The notes under the pieces were generated by a model that saw nothing but the letters and a program-made list of their open reading frames with translations, was not told the origin of the DNA and made no database searches. Below are positions 54,570 through 62,782 of a stretch of DNA of 64,000 nt, one piece after another. Source of the DNA: CAWBLP01 sp963721065 (lineage in GTDB: Bacteria > Pseudomonadota > Alphaproteobacteria > Acetobacterales > Acetobacteraceae); contig CAVRHO010000004.1 of the NCBI GenBank assembly GCA_963721065.1, forward strand, positions 310,001 through 374,000, read 5' to 3'. Every line of letters begins with the position of its first letter. The first letter of the stretch is position 1. The position numbers were made by a program, and so were the translations under genes.

Positions 54570-55826
54570 ATGCCGCCAGACCACCCCACCGACGCACCGA
54601 TGTTCGACCCCGCGGCCTTCCGCCTGCGCGACGACCAGGCCGCCCTGATCGCCCGCGTCCGCGCCCTGGCGGCGGAGAAATTCGCCCCGCGCGCCGCGCA
54701 GTACGACCGCGACGCCAGCTTCCCCACCGAGAACTACCGCGACCTGCACGCCGCCGGCCTGCTGGGCCTGTGCGTGCCGCGCGCCCATGACGGACTCGGC
54801 GCCGACTACCAGACCTATTCGCTGGCCGCGGCGGAGATCGGCCGTTACTGCGGCGCCACCGCGCTGACGCTGAACATGCACGTGTGCTCCACGCTGTGGT
54901 CCGGCCCGCTGGCGGACGATCTCGACATGGACCCGCAGACCCGCGCCGACCACGCGCAGCGCCGCGCCCTGCACTACCGCCGCATCGTGCAGGACGGCGC
55001 GATCTACGCGCAGCCCTTCTCCGAGGGGAACGCCGCCGCGTCCGGCGCCGCCGCCTTCTCCACCACCGCCCGCCCGGTGGACGGCGGCTGGCGCGTGTCG
55101 GGACGCAAGGTGTTCGCCTCCCTGTCCGGCCACGCCGACTACTACGGCACGCTGTGCACCGAACGCGTCGGTGACGAACGCCCGTCGCGCCGCAACACGC
55201 TGTATATCGCCGTGCCCGCCAACGCGCCGGGCGTGACGGTCACCGGCGACTGGGACCCGCTGGGCATGCGCGGCACCGTCTCCCGCACGTTGCTGTTCCA
55301 CGACGTGTTCGTGCCGGACACCGAGGCGCTGATGCCCCGCGGCATCTACTACCAGGCGGCGACGCGCTGGCCGCACATGTTCATGACCCTGTCGCCCGCC
55401 TATCTCGGCCTGGCGCAGGCGGCCTACGACTTCACCGTGCGCTACCTGCGCGGCGACGTCCCCGGCATGCCGATGAAGCGCCGCATGCACACGGTGAAGC
55501 AGCTCGCGGTGGCCGAGATGCGGGTGAAGCTGGAACAGGCCAAGGCGCTGTGGTTCCAGGCCGTCACCGAGGCCCGTGTGGATCCGACCAAAGACCAGCA
55601 GCTCCGCGCCTATGCGGCGCAGCACGTGGTGATGGAGACGGCCAACGACCTGGCCCGCCTGGCGATCCGCACCTGCGGCGGCCACTCCATGCTGCGCAGC
55701 CTGCCGCTGGAGCGCATCTACCGCGACAGCCGCTGCGGGTCCCTGATGCTGCCATGGACGGCGGAGATCTGCCTGGAGCGTATCGGCCACGGCGCACTGT
55801 ACGAACCCGGTGAAACGGACGACTGA
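54570..55826 (+). CDS. Acyl-CoA dehydrogenase
   Basis: A 418-residue FAD enzyme introducing an alpha,beta double bond into an acyl-CoA. The N-terminal helical domain is followed by GLLGLCVPRAHDGLGADYQT, a beta domain (WRVSGRKVFASLSGHADYY) and the C-terminal helical bundle with CGGHSMLRSLPLERIYRDSR, the FAD-contacting region. It resembles short-chain or branched-chain type enzymes and possibly flavin-dependent monooxygenase-like relatives. CCCAGGAGTACGCC precedes ATG. The stop overlaps the start of the next gene (TGATG at 55824-55828), so the dehydrogenase and ligase are coupled. Confidence 0.92.
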   Translation: MPPDHPTDAPMFDPAAFRLRDDQAALIARVRALAAEKFAPRAAQYDRDASFPTENYRDLHAAGLLGLCVPRAHDGLGADYQTYSLAAAEIGRYCGATALTLNMHVCSTLWSGPLADDLDMDPQTRADHAQRRALHYRRIVQDGAIYAQPFSEGNAAASGAAAFSTTARPVDGGWRVSGRKVFASLSGHADYYGTLCTERVGDERPSRRNTLYIAVPANAPGVTVTGDWDPLGMRGTVSRTLLFHDVFVPDTEALMPRGIYYQAATRWPHMFMTLSPAYLGLAQAAYDFTVRYLRGDVPGMPMKRRMHTVKQLAVAEMRVKLEQAKALWFQAVTEARVDPTKDQQLRAYAAQHVVMETANDLARLAIRTCGGHSMLRSLPLERIYRDSRCGSLMLPWTAEICLERIGHGALYEPGETDD

Positions 55827-57331
55827 TGGACCTCTCCGACCTCATCGCACGCAACGCCGCGTTCACCCCGGACAAGCCGGCGCTGCGCTTCGACGGCACG
55901 GAGTTCAGCTACGCCGCGCTGGCCACCCGCATCGCCGCCACCGCCCGCACGTTGCACGCGGAGTTCGGCATCCGCCGCGGCGACCGCGTGGCGATCCTGG
56001 CCGCGAACCATCCGGACTACCTGGTGCTGCTCTACGCCTGCGCCCGGCTCGGCGCGATGCTGGTGCCGCTGAACTGGCGCCTGGCCGAACCGGAACTTCG
56101 TTTCATCCTGAACGACGCCGCGGTGAAACTACTGGTGCTGGCATCCGAGTTCGACACGCTGCGCCCGGTCGCCGGCAGCGCCGAAGTGCTCGGCCTGGAC
56201 TACCAGCCGCAGCACGGGTCCGCGCTGTCGGATGCCATCACCCTCGGCAGCGACGCACGCGAACCCGGCGTCGGGTGGGAGACGCCGCTGCTGATCGTCT
56301 ACACCTCCGGCACCACCGGCCGCCCGAAAGGCGCGGTGCTGACGCAGCAGGCGCTGCTGAGCAACGCGGTGATGAGCCAGCACATGCACGACATGACCGC
56401 GGCCGATCACGTGCTGACCGTGCTGCCGTTCTTCCATGTCGGCGGGCTGAACATCCAGACCACGCCGGCCCTGCAACTCGGCGCCACCGTCACCATCCAC
56501 CCGCGCTTCCACCCCGAAGCCACGCTGCGCAGCATCGCCGCCGACCGCCCTACCCTCACCGTGCTGGTGCCCGCCACCATCCAGGCGGTGCTGGATCATC
56601 CGCTGTGGTCGCAAACCGACCTGTCCTGCCTGCGCGCGGTCAGCACCGGCTCCACCATCGTGCCGCAGCCGCTGGTAGAGGCGATAACCGCCCGCGGCGT
56701 CCCGGTGCTGCAGGTGTACGGCGCCACCGAAACCAGCCCGGTCGCGGTGTACACACGCCTGGGCGGCGACACCTCCCCCCCGGGGTCCACCGGCCTGCCC
56801 GGATTGCTGTGCGAGGCCCGCGTGGTGGACGACTCCGGCGCGGAATGCCCGCCTGGCACGGACGGCGAGATCGCGGTGCGCGGCCCCAACGTGCTGACCG
56901 GCTACTGGCGCGACCCGGACGCCACCGCGGCGGTGCTGCACGACGGCTGGTTCCGCACCGGCGACATCGCCTGCCGCGACTCGGACGGTCACTTTTTCGT
57001 GCACGACCGCAAGAAGAACATGATCAAGTCCGGCGGCGAAAGCATCTATCCGGCCGAAATCGAACGCGTCCTGTTGCTGCACCCGGACATCGCCGAGGTC
57101 GCGGTCATCGGCGCCCCCGACCCGCGTTGGCAGGAAGTGCCGGTCGCGTTCATCGTGCGCCGCGCGGGATCGGACCTGTCCGCCGATGTGTTGCGCGATT
57201 TCCTCGCCCCGCAACTGGCGCGCTTCAAGCTGCCGCGACGCTTCGCGTTCGTCGATGACCTGCCGCGCAACGCGCTGGGCAAGGTGCAGCACTTCCGGCT
57301 GCGGGAAAGCGATCCATCCCCCGCGTCGTAA
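55826..57331 (+). CDS. Acyl-CoA ligase (AMP-forming)
   Basis: A 501-residue adenylate-forming enzyme that activates a carboxylic acid to its CoA thioester. All core motifs are intact: A3 VYTSGTTGRPKGAV, A5 VYGATETSP, A7 WFRTGDIACRD, A8 HDRKKNMIKSGGESIYPAEI and the catalytic Lys in PRNALGKVQHF. The substrate is unknown; the coupling to an acyl-CoA dehydrogenase, and the nearby LLM and HCCA isomerase genes, suggest the breakdown of a fatty or aromatic acid. Long repeats follow its 3' end. Confidence 0.93.
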   Translation: MDLSDLIARNAAFTPDKPALRFDGTEFSYAALATRIAATARTLHAEFGIRRGDRVAILAANHPDYLVLLYACARLGAMLVPLNWRLAEPELRFILNDAAVKLLVLASEFDTLRPVAGSAEVLGLDYQPQHGSALSDAITLGSDAREPGVGWETPLLIVYTSGTTGRPKGAVLTQQALLSNAVMSQHMHDMTAADHVLTVLPFFHVGGLNIQTTPALQLGATVTIHPRFHPEATLRSIAADRPTLTVLVPATIQAVLDHPLWSQTDLSCLRAVSTGSTIVPQPLVEAITARGVPVLQVYGATETSPVAVYTRLGGDTSPPGSTGLPGLLCEARVVDDSGAECPPGTDGEIAVRGPNVLTGYWRDPDATAAVLHDGWFRTGDIACRDSDGHFFVHDRKKNMIKSGGESIYPAEIERVLLLHPDIAEVAVIGAPDPRWQEVPVAFIVRRAGSDLSADVLRDFLAPQLARFKLPRRFAFVDDLPRNALGKVQHFRLRESDPSPAS

Positions 57332-57396
57332 TGCCGTCCGCAGTTGCGTTCGTCGCATGGCCGCCAACCCGGGGGAGGCGCAGAGCCGGTCCGCGA

Positions 57397-57579
57397 CTCG
57401 GTGGCCCTCGGTGTGATCTTGGTGTCCCCGGTGAGAAATCTGTGCCGACCGTCCGGCCAGCCTCCTTCGCCGCGGCCTTCGAACTCTCGAAAGCGGGGGC
57501 CGGCTCCAGGGCCGAACCGGTTGCGGCTGCTCAAGGTTTCACACCGCGGCCACCAAGATCACGCCGAGGGCCACCAAGG
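57397..57579. repeat. Long inverted repeat (42-43 bp arms)
   Basis: The left arm 57397-57438 (CTCGGTGGCCCTCGGTGTGA...) and right arm 57537-57579 (...TCACGCCGAGGGCCACCAAG) are reverse complements with few mismatches, 98 bp apart. Same general design as those at 6745-7212 and 41952-42292, but different sequence. The gap 57332-57858 holds no gene apart from this and the hairpin at 57783-57813. Confidence 0.75.
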
Positions 57580-57782
57580 ACAAGACGAGCCGACATCCAT
57601 ATGGAACTAAAGAATTTTCGGCCGCCTCGCGCGCCTCATTCATATCCCCGCCAACGGAACTTCCAGGCGCGGACCGTCAGCCCGGATCACAACTCGCAAA
57701 GGGGTGTGGACACCGCACCTACTGGGTGGTAGGTTCTCCTTACAAGCCGTAGGAAAGCCAAGTTTAGGCGCGAGGAAACGAA

Positions 57783-57813
57783 CGCACCCCCCAGAGCCAA
57801 CTGGCGGGGTGCG
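57783..57813 (-). terminator. Hairpin downstream of the sulfite-oxidase-like gene
   Basis: CGCACCCCCCA and TGGCGGGGTGCG form a stem with one mismatch. On the minus strand it is followed by GTTCGTTTCC, so it could terminate the gene that ends at 57859. Confidence 0.5.
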
Positions 57814-57858
57814 TAACCTTTTGGGCCCTTGGGAAGGGCGGCCTCTCCGGCCCGGGGG

Positions 57859-58524
57859 TCAGCCGTAGCGCTCCTCCAGCCACGGATCGCCGTTGTTGTG
57901 GTAGCCGCGCCGCTCCCAGAAGCCGGGATGGTCGCTGATCGTGAACTCGATCCGCCGCAGCCACTTCGCCGACTTCCACAGATACAGCCGCGGCACCAGC
58001 ATCCGCACCGGCCCGCCATGCTGGCGGCTGATCGGCTTGCCCTCCCACTGGTGCACCAGGAACACGTCGGGCTGGTCGAACTGGTCCAGCCGGATGTTGG
58101 TCGTATAACCGTCATACGAGTGGAAGATCACGTGCTTCACCTCCGGCTGCGGGCGCACCCGCTCCAGCACGGTGCGCGCCGCTACGCCCTTCCAGTGATT
58201 GTCGTAGCGCGACCACTGGGTGACGCAGTGAATGTCACACACGCTCTCGGCCTGCGGCAGCGCCATGAAGTCGTCCAGCGCCAGGCTGAGCCGGTTTTCC
58301 ACCGCGCCGTCGAGATCCAGGCGGAATTTCTGCGGGGTGACGTTCGGTTCGGCGCCCAGGTCCAGCACCGGCCAATCCCGCACCAGGCGCTGCCCCGGCG
58401 GCAGGCGGTCGCGTAGCGGATCGCCGGCGGTGCCGGTGAGCAACCGGCCCTCGCGGGCCCATTCTTCCTTGCGCGCGATCAGCTTGTCGCGGATCGCGCC
58501 GTTGATCTCCACGTCGTCGGCCAT
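57859..58524 (-). CDS. Sulfite oxidase-like molybdopterin protein
   Basis: A 221-residue protein of the oxidoreductase molybdopterin-binding (sulfite oxidase/YedY) family. The molybdenum-ligand cysteine lies in DIHCVTQWSRYDNHW, and HGGPVRMLVPRLYLWKSAKW contacts the pterin. It has no haem domain, no C-terminal dimerisation domain and no Tat signal, so it should be cytoplasmic, unlike MsrP (YedY). Members of this short class are widely annotated as 'sulfite oxidase-like oxidoreductase'; substrates are not known. Divergent from the PEP-CTERM operon. Confidence 0.9.
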   Translation of the reverse strand: MADDVEINGAIRDKLIARKEEWAREGRLLTGTAGDPLRDRLPPGQRLVRDWPVLDLGAEPNVTPQKFRLDLDGAVENRLSLALDDFMALPQAESVCDIHCVTQWSRYDNHWKGVAARTVLERVRPQPEVKHVIFHSYDGYTTNIRLDQFDQPDVFLVHQWEGKPISRQHGGPVRMLVPRLYLWKSAKWLRRIEFTISDHPGFWERRGYHNNGDPWLEERYG

Positions 58525-58840
58525 GCCTGCCCTTCCTGCCCGGTGCTTCGCTATGGGGACTCGATCGTCGGGGCGGCGTTACAGCGCTGCACCAGAGCGG
58601 TCAAAGCGGTGCGGGGCGTTGGGAAGGCGGCTGACCTGGCGGCGGCGATTCGTCGCGCGCGTCGTTCTTTACGGTCGCGCTGCGGCATACCGGCGGCTCC
58701 GGAATGGTGCCGCCGCCCGGCGCCGGGCAAACAGCCAGGCCGGCAAGGACACGCGCACGGCGTCGGAAAATCTTACGACACCGCCACCATTGCGAAATGA
58801 TAATTTCGGTAACATTCTGATCTATACCGGTCTTTCGTTC

Positions 58841-58856
58841 TGGTCCGGAAATTGCA
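58841..58856 (+). promoter_or_regulatory. Sigma-54 (-24/-12) promoter of the PEP-CTERM operon
   Basis: TGGTCCGGAAATTGCA matches the RpoN consensus TGGCAC-N5-TTGCW at most positions, with GG and GC exactly ten bases apart. It lies in an AT-rich patch 62 bp upstream of the start codon, giving a leader of about 50 bases. PEP-CTERM genes in exosortase A systems are known to have such sites, acting with the PrsK/PrsR two-component system. The rest of 58525-58918 shows no gene. Confidence 0.7.
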
Positions 58857-58918
58857 CGAAATTGCGGGACGTACAAAGGCAGTCGGCCACGATGGCCCGA
58901 AGGGAGGAGCAACAAGGC

Positions 58919-59650
58919 ATGTTGACAGGACGTACGCTGCCGCAGGCGCGCGACGGGCGAAGCACGGCATTTTCGGCGTTCCTGCCCGCCGGGATCGGAA
59001 CCCTGGCAATGCTGGGCATCCCGGCCGCGGCGATGGCCACGCCGACCGGCACCTACCGCCTGGCGTTCCTCAGCTCTGATGCCTATTCGGGCAGCCCTGC
59101 CTCGACCAGCATCGGCGACTACAACAGCTTCGTGAACACCGAGGCCGGGGCGAACAGCGCTCTGACGGGTATCACCTGGACGGTGATCGGCAGCACCAGT
59201 AAGACGGACGCCAAGGACAATGTCAGTTGCGGCACAGTTTGCGACGACAATGTACCGATTTACCTGGTGGACGGCTCGACCGAGGTCGCAAGCTCGACAA
59301 ACGCGCTGTTCGCTGCCACCACCACCACACCCATCCTGAACGCGATCCGCGAGGACCAGTTCGGCCACTCCAACACTAGCATAGGCGCGTGGACCGGCTC
59401 TACCGCCGCTGGAACTGCGGCCTTGGGCCACGAACTGGGGACGAGCCAAGTGGAAGCGGGGAACGCTACCGCCACCGATGGGACTTTCCTTGATGCCGCG
59501 GCTCTCCCCTACTCCCCCAATTCCTACGGCCTTTACGCCCTCAGCGCCCCCATCACCCCCAGCGTGCCGGAACCCGATTCCGGCGTCGCCCTGTTGCTCG
59601 GCGGCCTCGCGGTGACCCACGTGTTCCGCCGCCGGCGCGCTTCACGCTGA
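58919..59650 (+). CDS. PEP-CTERM sorting-domain protein
   Basis: A 243-residue secreted protein. The signal peptide (about 1-40, hydrophobic AFLPAGIGTLAMLGIPAAAMA) is followed by a Ser/Thr/Ala/Gly-rich body low in Lys, with one Cys pair in NVSCGTVCDD. The C-terminus carries the exosortase signal: VPEP at 216-219, a hydrophobic segment VALLLGGLAVTHVF and an Arg cluster RRRRASR. Exosortase would cleave at this motif after export, and the protein is probably surface-associated or part of a biofilm matrix. ATG 58919 has GGGAGGAGCAACAAGGC; an in-frame ATG at 58892 is an alternative. Two adenylate-forming enzyme genes follow on the same strand (73-bp gap). Confidence 0.85.
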   Translation: MLTGRTLPQARDGRSTAFSAFLPAGIGTLAMLGIPAAAMATPTGTYRLAFLSSDAYSGSPASTSIGDYNSFVNTEAGANSALTGITWTVIGSTSKTDAKDNVSCGTVCDDNVPIYLVDGSTEVASSTNALFAATTTTPILNAIREDQFGHSNTSIGAWTGSTAAGTAALGHELGTSQVEAGNATATDGTFLDAAALPYSPNSYGLYALSAPITPSVPEPDSGVALLLGGLAVTHVFRRRRASR

Positions 59651-59723
59651 CCCGCGCCCCCCTCACAAACGGTTCCGCCAAAGGCACTGCTGCTGCCGCC
59701 GGGGCACCGGCCACGCCGCCGCG

Positions 59724-61154
59724 GTGAACATCACCGAACCGATACGGCGCCTCGCACGGGTCTCACCCGAGCGGGTGGCGATTATCCGCCCGGACGACAC
59801 CGTGGTGCGCTACGCGGAGCTGGAGCGTGCCATCAACCGGATGGCCACGCGTGTCGGCGGCCTGGGGCTGTGCCCGGGCGACATCGTCGGCCTTGCGATC
59901 GACACGCCGCGCGATCTCAGCCTGACCCTCGCCCTGGCGCTAGCCCGCATCGGCGTGGCGACGGCCGAACCACACGCCCCCGCGCACCATCTGCGACTGC
60001 GCTTCGACGGTAGCGCCAGGCCGCAACCCGACGCAGTCGGATTCGACTCCGACTGGGCCGCCCCCCTCGCCACCAGCGGCGAGGAGCCGGTTGTCCCCCT
60101 GCACCCGGATCCGGACGCGCTCTGCCAGGTGTTCGCCTCCACCGGACGAACGGGGACGCCCAGGCATGTACCGGTCAGCCACGCCCTGTTGCTGCGGCGC
60201 GTCATGCGGCGCTGGCAATCGCTGTCCGGCGAACCGGATGTGCGGATCATCGCTGTCGGCCCCGGCTGCGCCCTCGGCTTTGAAACGGTGCTGAGCACAT
60301 TGTGGGCCGGCGGGACGCTTGTCTTCACCACGCCCGGCTCGGCAGCCGCGGCGATAAGGCGCCATGCGGTCACCGCGATCGCCACGTCACCCGCCGCGTT
60401 GCGCGGTCTGCTTGACGCAATGCCGCCGGAAGCCGGCGACTTCCCGACGCTCGCCATCGTCGAAGTATTGGGCAGCCTGCCCCCGCCCCTGGGCGCGGAG
60501 GCTGCCCGCCGGCTCTGCCCGCACATCCTGTCGGAGTACGGCTCCGCCGAGGCCGGCTGCGTCGCCGCCGCGCCCGTCACGCTGCTGGCCGAACGCGCCG
60601 GCGCACGCGGCGTGGTGCTGGACGGGATCGCCGTGCAGGCGGTGGACACGTCGGGCGCGCCTTTGCCGCCGGGCCGCCCGGGCCGGCTGCGGATCAGTGG
60701 GGACGGCGTCGCTCCGGGCTATCTCTGGGAGGAGGACGGCGCGCCCGCCGCCTTTCGTGACGGCTGGTTCTATCCCGGCACCCTCGGTGCGGTATCGCCG
60801 GACGGCATGCTGGCCTGCGCCGATCCTGCCGCCGGAACGTCGGACGACGGTGCCATCCGGGTCAGCCCGCAGGTCATTGAGGCGGCGCTGCTGCGGCTGC
60901 CCACGGTTCTCGACGCCGCCGCGTTTCCGCTGCCGGATGAGGCCGGTACCCCGCAGGTCGGGGCCGCGATCGTTGCCCGCGCCCGCATCGACGACGCGGT
61001 GCTGAACGCGTTCTGCGCCCGCGCCCTGCCTGACATGACGCCACGTGTCGTGCTGCAGATGCGGGCCTTGCCGCGCAACGAGAGCGGACAGGTGCTGCGG
61101 GAACAACTCACGACGATGGCCCTGCGCCTGCGCGCGCAGCGGACCGGCACATGA
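59724..61154 (+). CDS. Degenerate adenylate-forming (ANL) family protein
   Basis: A 476-residue acyl-CoA-ligase-like protein, paralogue of the next gene (same length, same order of blocks, both starting MN-TxPxRR). Key catalytic positions have been lost: motif A3 reads STGRTGTPR (residues 139-147) without the family Lys; A7 reads WFYPGTLG, with Thr353 where the ribose-binding Asp is expected; the A8 Gly-Arg hinge is replaced by ADPAAGTSDD; and the catalytic Lys near the C-terminus is Gln456 (NESGQVLREQL). The A5 region (EYGSAEAG) is kept. I infer a pseudoenzyme, perhaps regulating or scaffolding its partner. Start at GTG 59724 (ACGCCGCCGCG upstream) is poorly defined. Confidence 0.8.
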   Translation: MNITEPIRRLARVSPERVAIIRPDDTVVRYAELERAINRMATRVGGLGLCPGDIVGLAIDTPRDLSLTLALALARIGVATAEPHAPAHHLRLRFDGSARPQPDAVGFDSDWAAPLATSGEEPVVPLHPDPDALCQVFASTGRTGTPRHVPVSHALLLRRVMRRWQSLSGEPDVRIIAVGPGCALGFETVLSTLWAGGTLVFTTPGSAAAAIRRHAVTAIATSPAALRGLLDAMPPEAGDFPTLAIVEVLGSLPPPLGAEAARRLCPHILSEYGSAEAGCVAAAPVTLLAERAGARGVVLDGIAVQAVDTSGAPLPPGRPGRLRISGDGVAPGYLWEEDGAPAAFRDGWFYPGTLGAVSPDGMLACADPAAGTSDDGAIRVSPQVIEAALLRLPTVLDAAAFPLPDEAGTPQVGAAIVARARIDDAVLNAFCARALPDMTPRVVLQMRALPRNESGQVLREQLTTMALRLRAQRTGT

Positions 61155-61187
61155 GGCCGGTCGTCCCCCGGCGGCGGTGGACCGGCG

Positions 61188-62636
61188 ATGAACGTCACCG
61201 CGCCGCTCCGCCGCCGTGCGCGCTCGCATCCGGACGCGCCGGCACTGATACGTGCCGACGACCGTGTGTTCAGCTACGGCGAGCTGGATCGCTGCATCGA
61301 CCGCATGGCGGCCCATGCCGCACGGTTGGGCCTGGCGGCCGGCGAGGTCGCGCGGCTGACGATCATGCCGCCGGATGAGGCGACGGCGCTGGTTCTGGCA
61401 CTGGCGCTGGCGCGGTCCGGCATCGCCAGTGCCGATCCCTCGACGCCGGCGGATCGGCTGCGCCTGTCGTTCGCGGCGCGTCCGGCCAGCGGTGCGGTCC
61501 CGCCGGGGGCGGTCGCCTTCGATGCCACCTGGCTGGAGGCCCCAAACGGATCGCCTGATGCCGCACCGCGACCGATCCATCCCGGAGATACGGCGCTGCT
61601 GCGGGTGTTCGCCTCCTCCGGCACGACGGGCCGGCCGAAATTCATACCGGTCACCCACGCGCTGATGACCCGGCGCGTACACGCCTACTGGCTGGGCCTG
61701 GGACCGGGACGGGCCAGGCGCATGATCGCGATCGGGCTCGGCAGCACGTGGGGCTTCGCCACAATGCTGCGCACGCTGTGGCAGGGCGGAACGGTGGTGC
61801 TGTTCGACCCGCGCGATCCGGCGCGCGCGTTGTACCGGCACGCCGTCACCTCGATCGTGACGCCGCCGGCGGCACTGCGTGCGATCCTGGAATCACTGCC
61901 CACCGCCGATCCGCCGCCGGCGCTCGCCAGCGTCGAAGTGGGCGGCAGCGCACTGCCCGAACCGCTGCGGGTGCGGGCGGCGCGGCTTCTGTGTCCGAAC
62001 ATCGTGTCCTACCTCGGCTCCAGCGAGGCTGGCGGCATCGCCGCGGCACCGTTCGCCGCGTTGCGGGGACGGCCTGGCGCAGTGGGCTATCTGTTCCCCG
62101 ATGTCGCGGCCGAGGCAGTGGGGGAGGACGGCGCCGTGCTGCCCCACGGTTCGGCCGGGGCGCTGCGCATCCGCTCCGCCACCGTTGTGCCCGGCTACCT
62201 TGGCGAGTCGCCGACGACGGACGAAGCGCGCTGGTTCCACCCTGGCGACATTGGCGCCGTCTGGCCGGACGGCATGCTGACCCTGGGCGGGCGCACTGCC
62301 GAACTGATCAACAGTGGCGGTGTGAAGGTGAACCCGGTGGTGATCGAGGAGGCGCTGCTGGCGCTGCCCGGGGTCACCGATGCGGCGGCGTTCGGGGTGC
62401 CGGATGCGTCCGGACTGCAGCAGATCTGGGCCGCGGTGGTTTCCCGGGCACCGGTGCCGGATGCTGTCCTGGATTCGTTCTGCCGCGATGCGCCGCCTGG
62501 GCAAGCGCCGGAGATCGTCCTTCAGGTGCAGCAGATTCCGCGCAACGCCAACGGCAAGATCCGACGCGACCAGTTGACCGCCGCTGCAGTGCAGATGGTG
62601 GGGGAAGCCGGAACTCCACGGCCCGGGCCGGACTGA
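61188..62636 (+). CDS. Adenylate-forming (ANL) enzyme, putative acyl-CoA/acyl-AMP ligase
   Basis: A 482-residue ANL-superfamily enzyme with an intact set of motifs: A3 SSGTTGRPKF (143-152), A5 LGSSEAGG, A7 WFHPGDIG with Asp354, A8 GGRTAELINSGGVKVNP with Arg369, and the catalytic Lys457 in NANGKIRRDQL. It should activate a carboxylate to acyl-AMP and pass it to CoA or another acceptor. No acyl-carrier domain is fused. It begins 33 bp after the degenerate paralogue and probably belongs to one operon with it and the PEP-CTERM gene. The frame-consistent start ATG 61188 has GGCGG-type upstream sequence only. Substrate unknown. Confidence 0.88.
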   Translation: MNVTAPLRRRARSHPDAPALIRADDRVFSYGELDRCIDRMAAHAARLGLAAGEVARLTIMPPDEATALVLALALARSGIASADPSTPADRLRLSFAARPASGAVPPGAVAFDATWLEAPNGSPDAAPRPIHPGDTALLRVFASSGTTGRPKFIPVTHALMTRRVHAYWLGLGPGRARRMIAIGLGSTWGFATMLRTLWQGGTVVLFDPRDPARALYRHAVTSIVTPPAALRAILESLPTADPPPALASVEVGGSALPEPLRVRAARLLCPNIVSYLGSSEAGGIAAAPFAALRGRPGAVGYLFPDVAAEAVGEDGAVLPHGSAGALRIRSATVVPGYLGESPTTDEARWFHPGDIGAVWPDGMLTLGGRTAELINSGGVKVNPVVIEEALLALPGVTDAAAFGVPDASGLQQIWAAVVSRAPVPDAVLDSFCRDAPPGQAPEIVLQVQQIPRNANGKIRRDQLTAAAVQMVGEAGTPRPGPD

Positions 62637-62693
62637 CGAACCGCCGGGACGTGGTCATCCCTCGCCCGCATCCTCAGGGAACACGCCTGGACG

Positions 62694-62727
62694 GGGGCAG
62701 ATGGCCGGGTCAGGCCCGGCCATGACT
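62694..62727. repeat. Inverted-repeat element, family A, half copy
   Basis: GGGGCAGATGGCCGGGTCAG and GGCCCGGCCATGAC form one arm only of the family A element. It lies between the convergent ligase and hpnH genes and may act as a bidirectional hairpin. Confidence 0.7.
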
Positions 62728-62782
62728 CGAGAGAGCGGTGGTTGTCCGCAGTATCCTCAAGCCACAGGCCGCCACGCCATAC

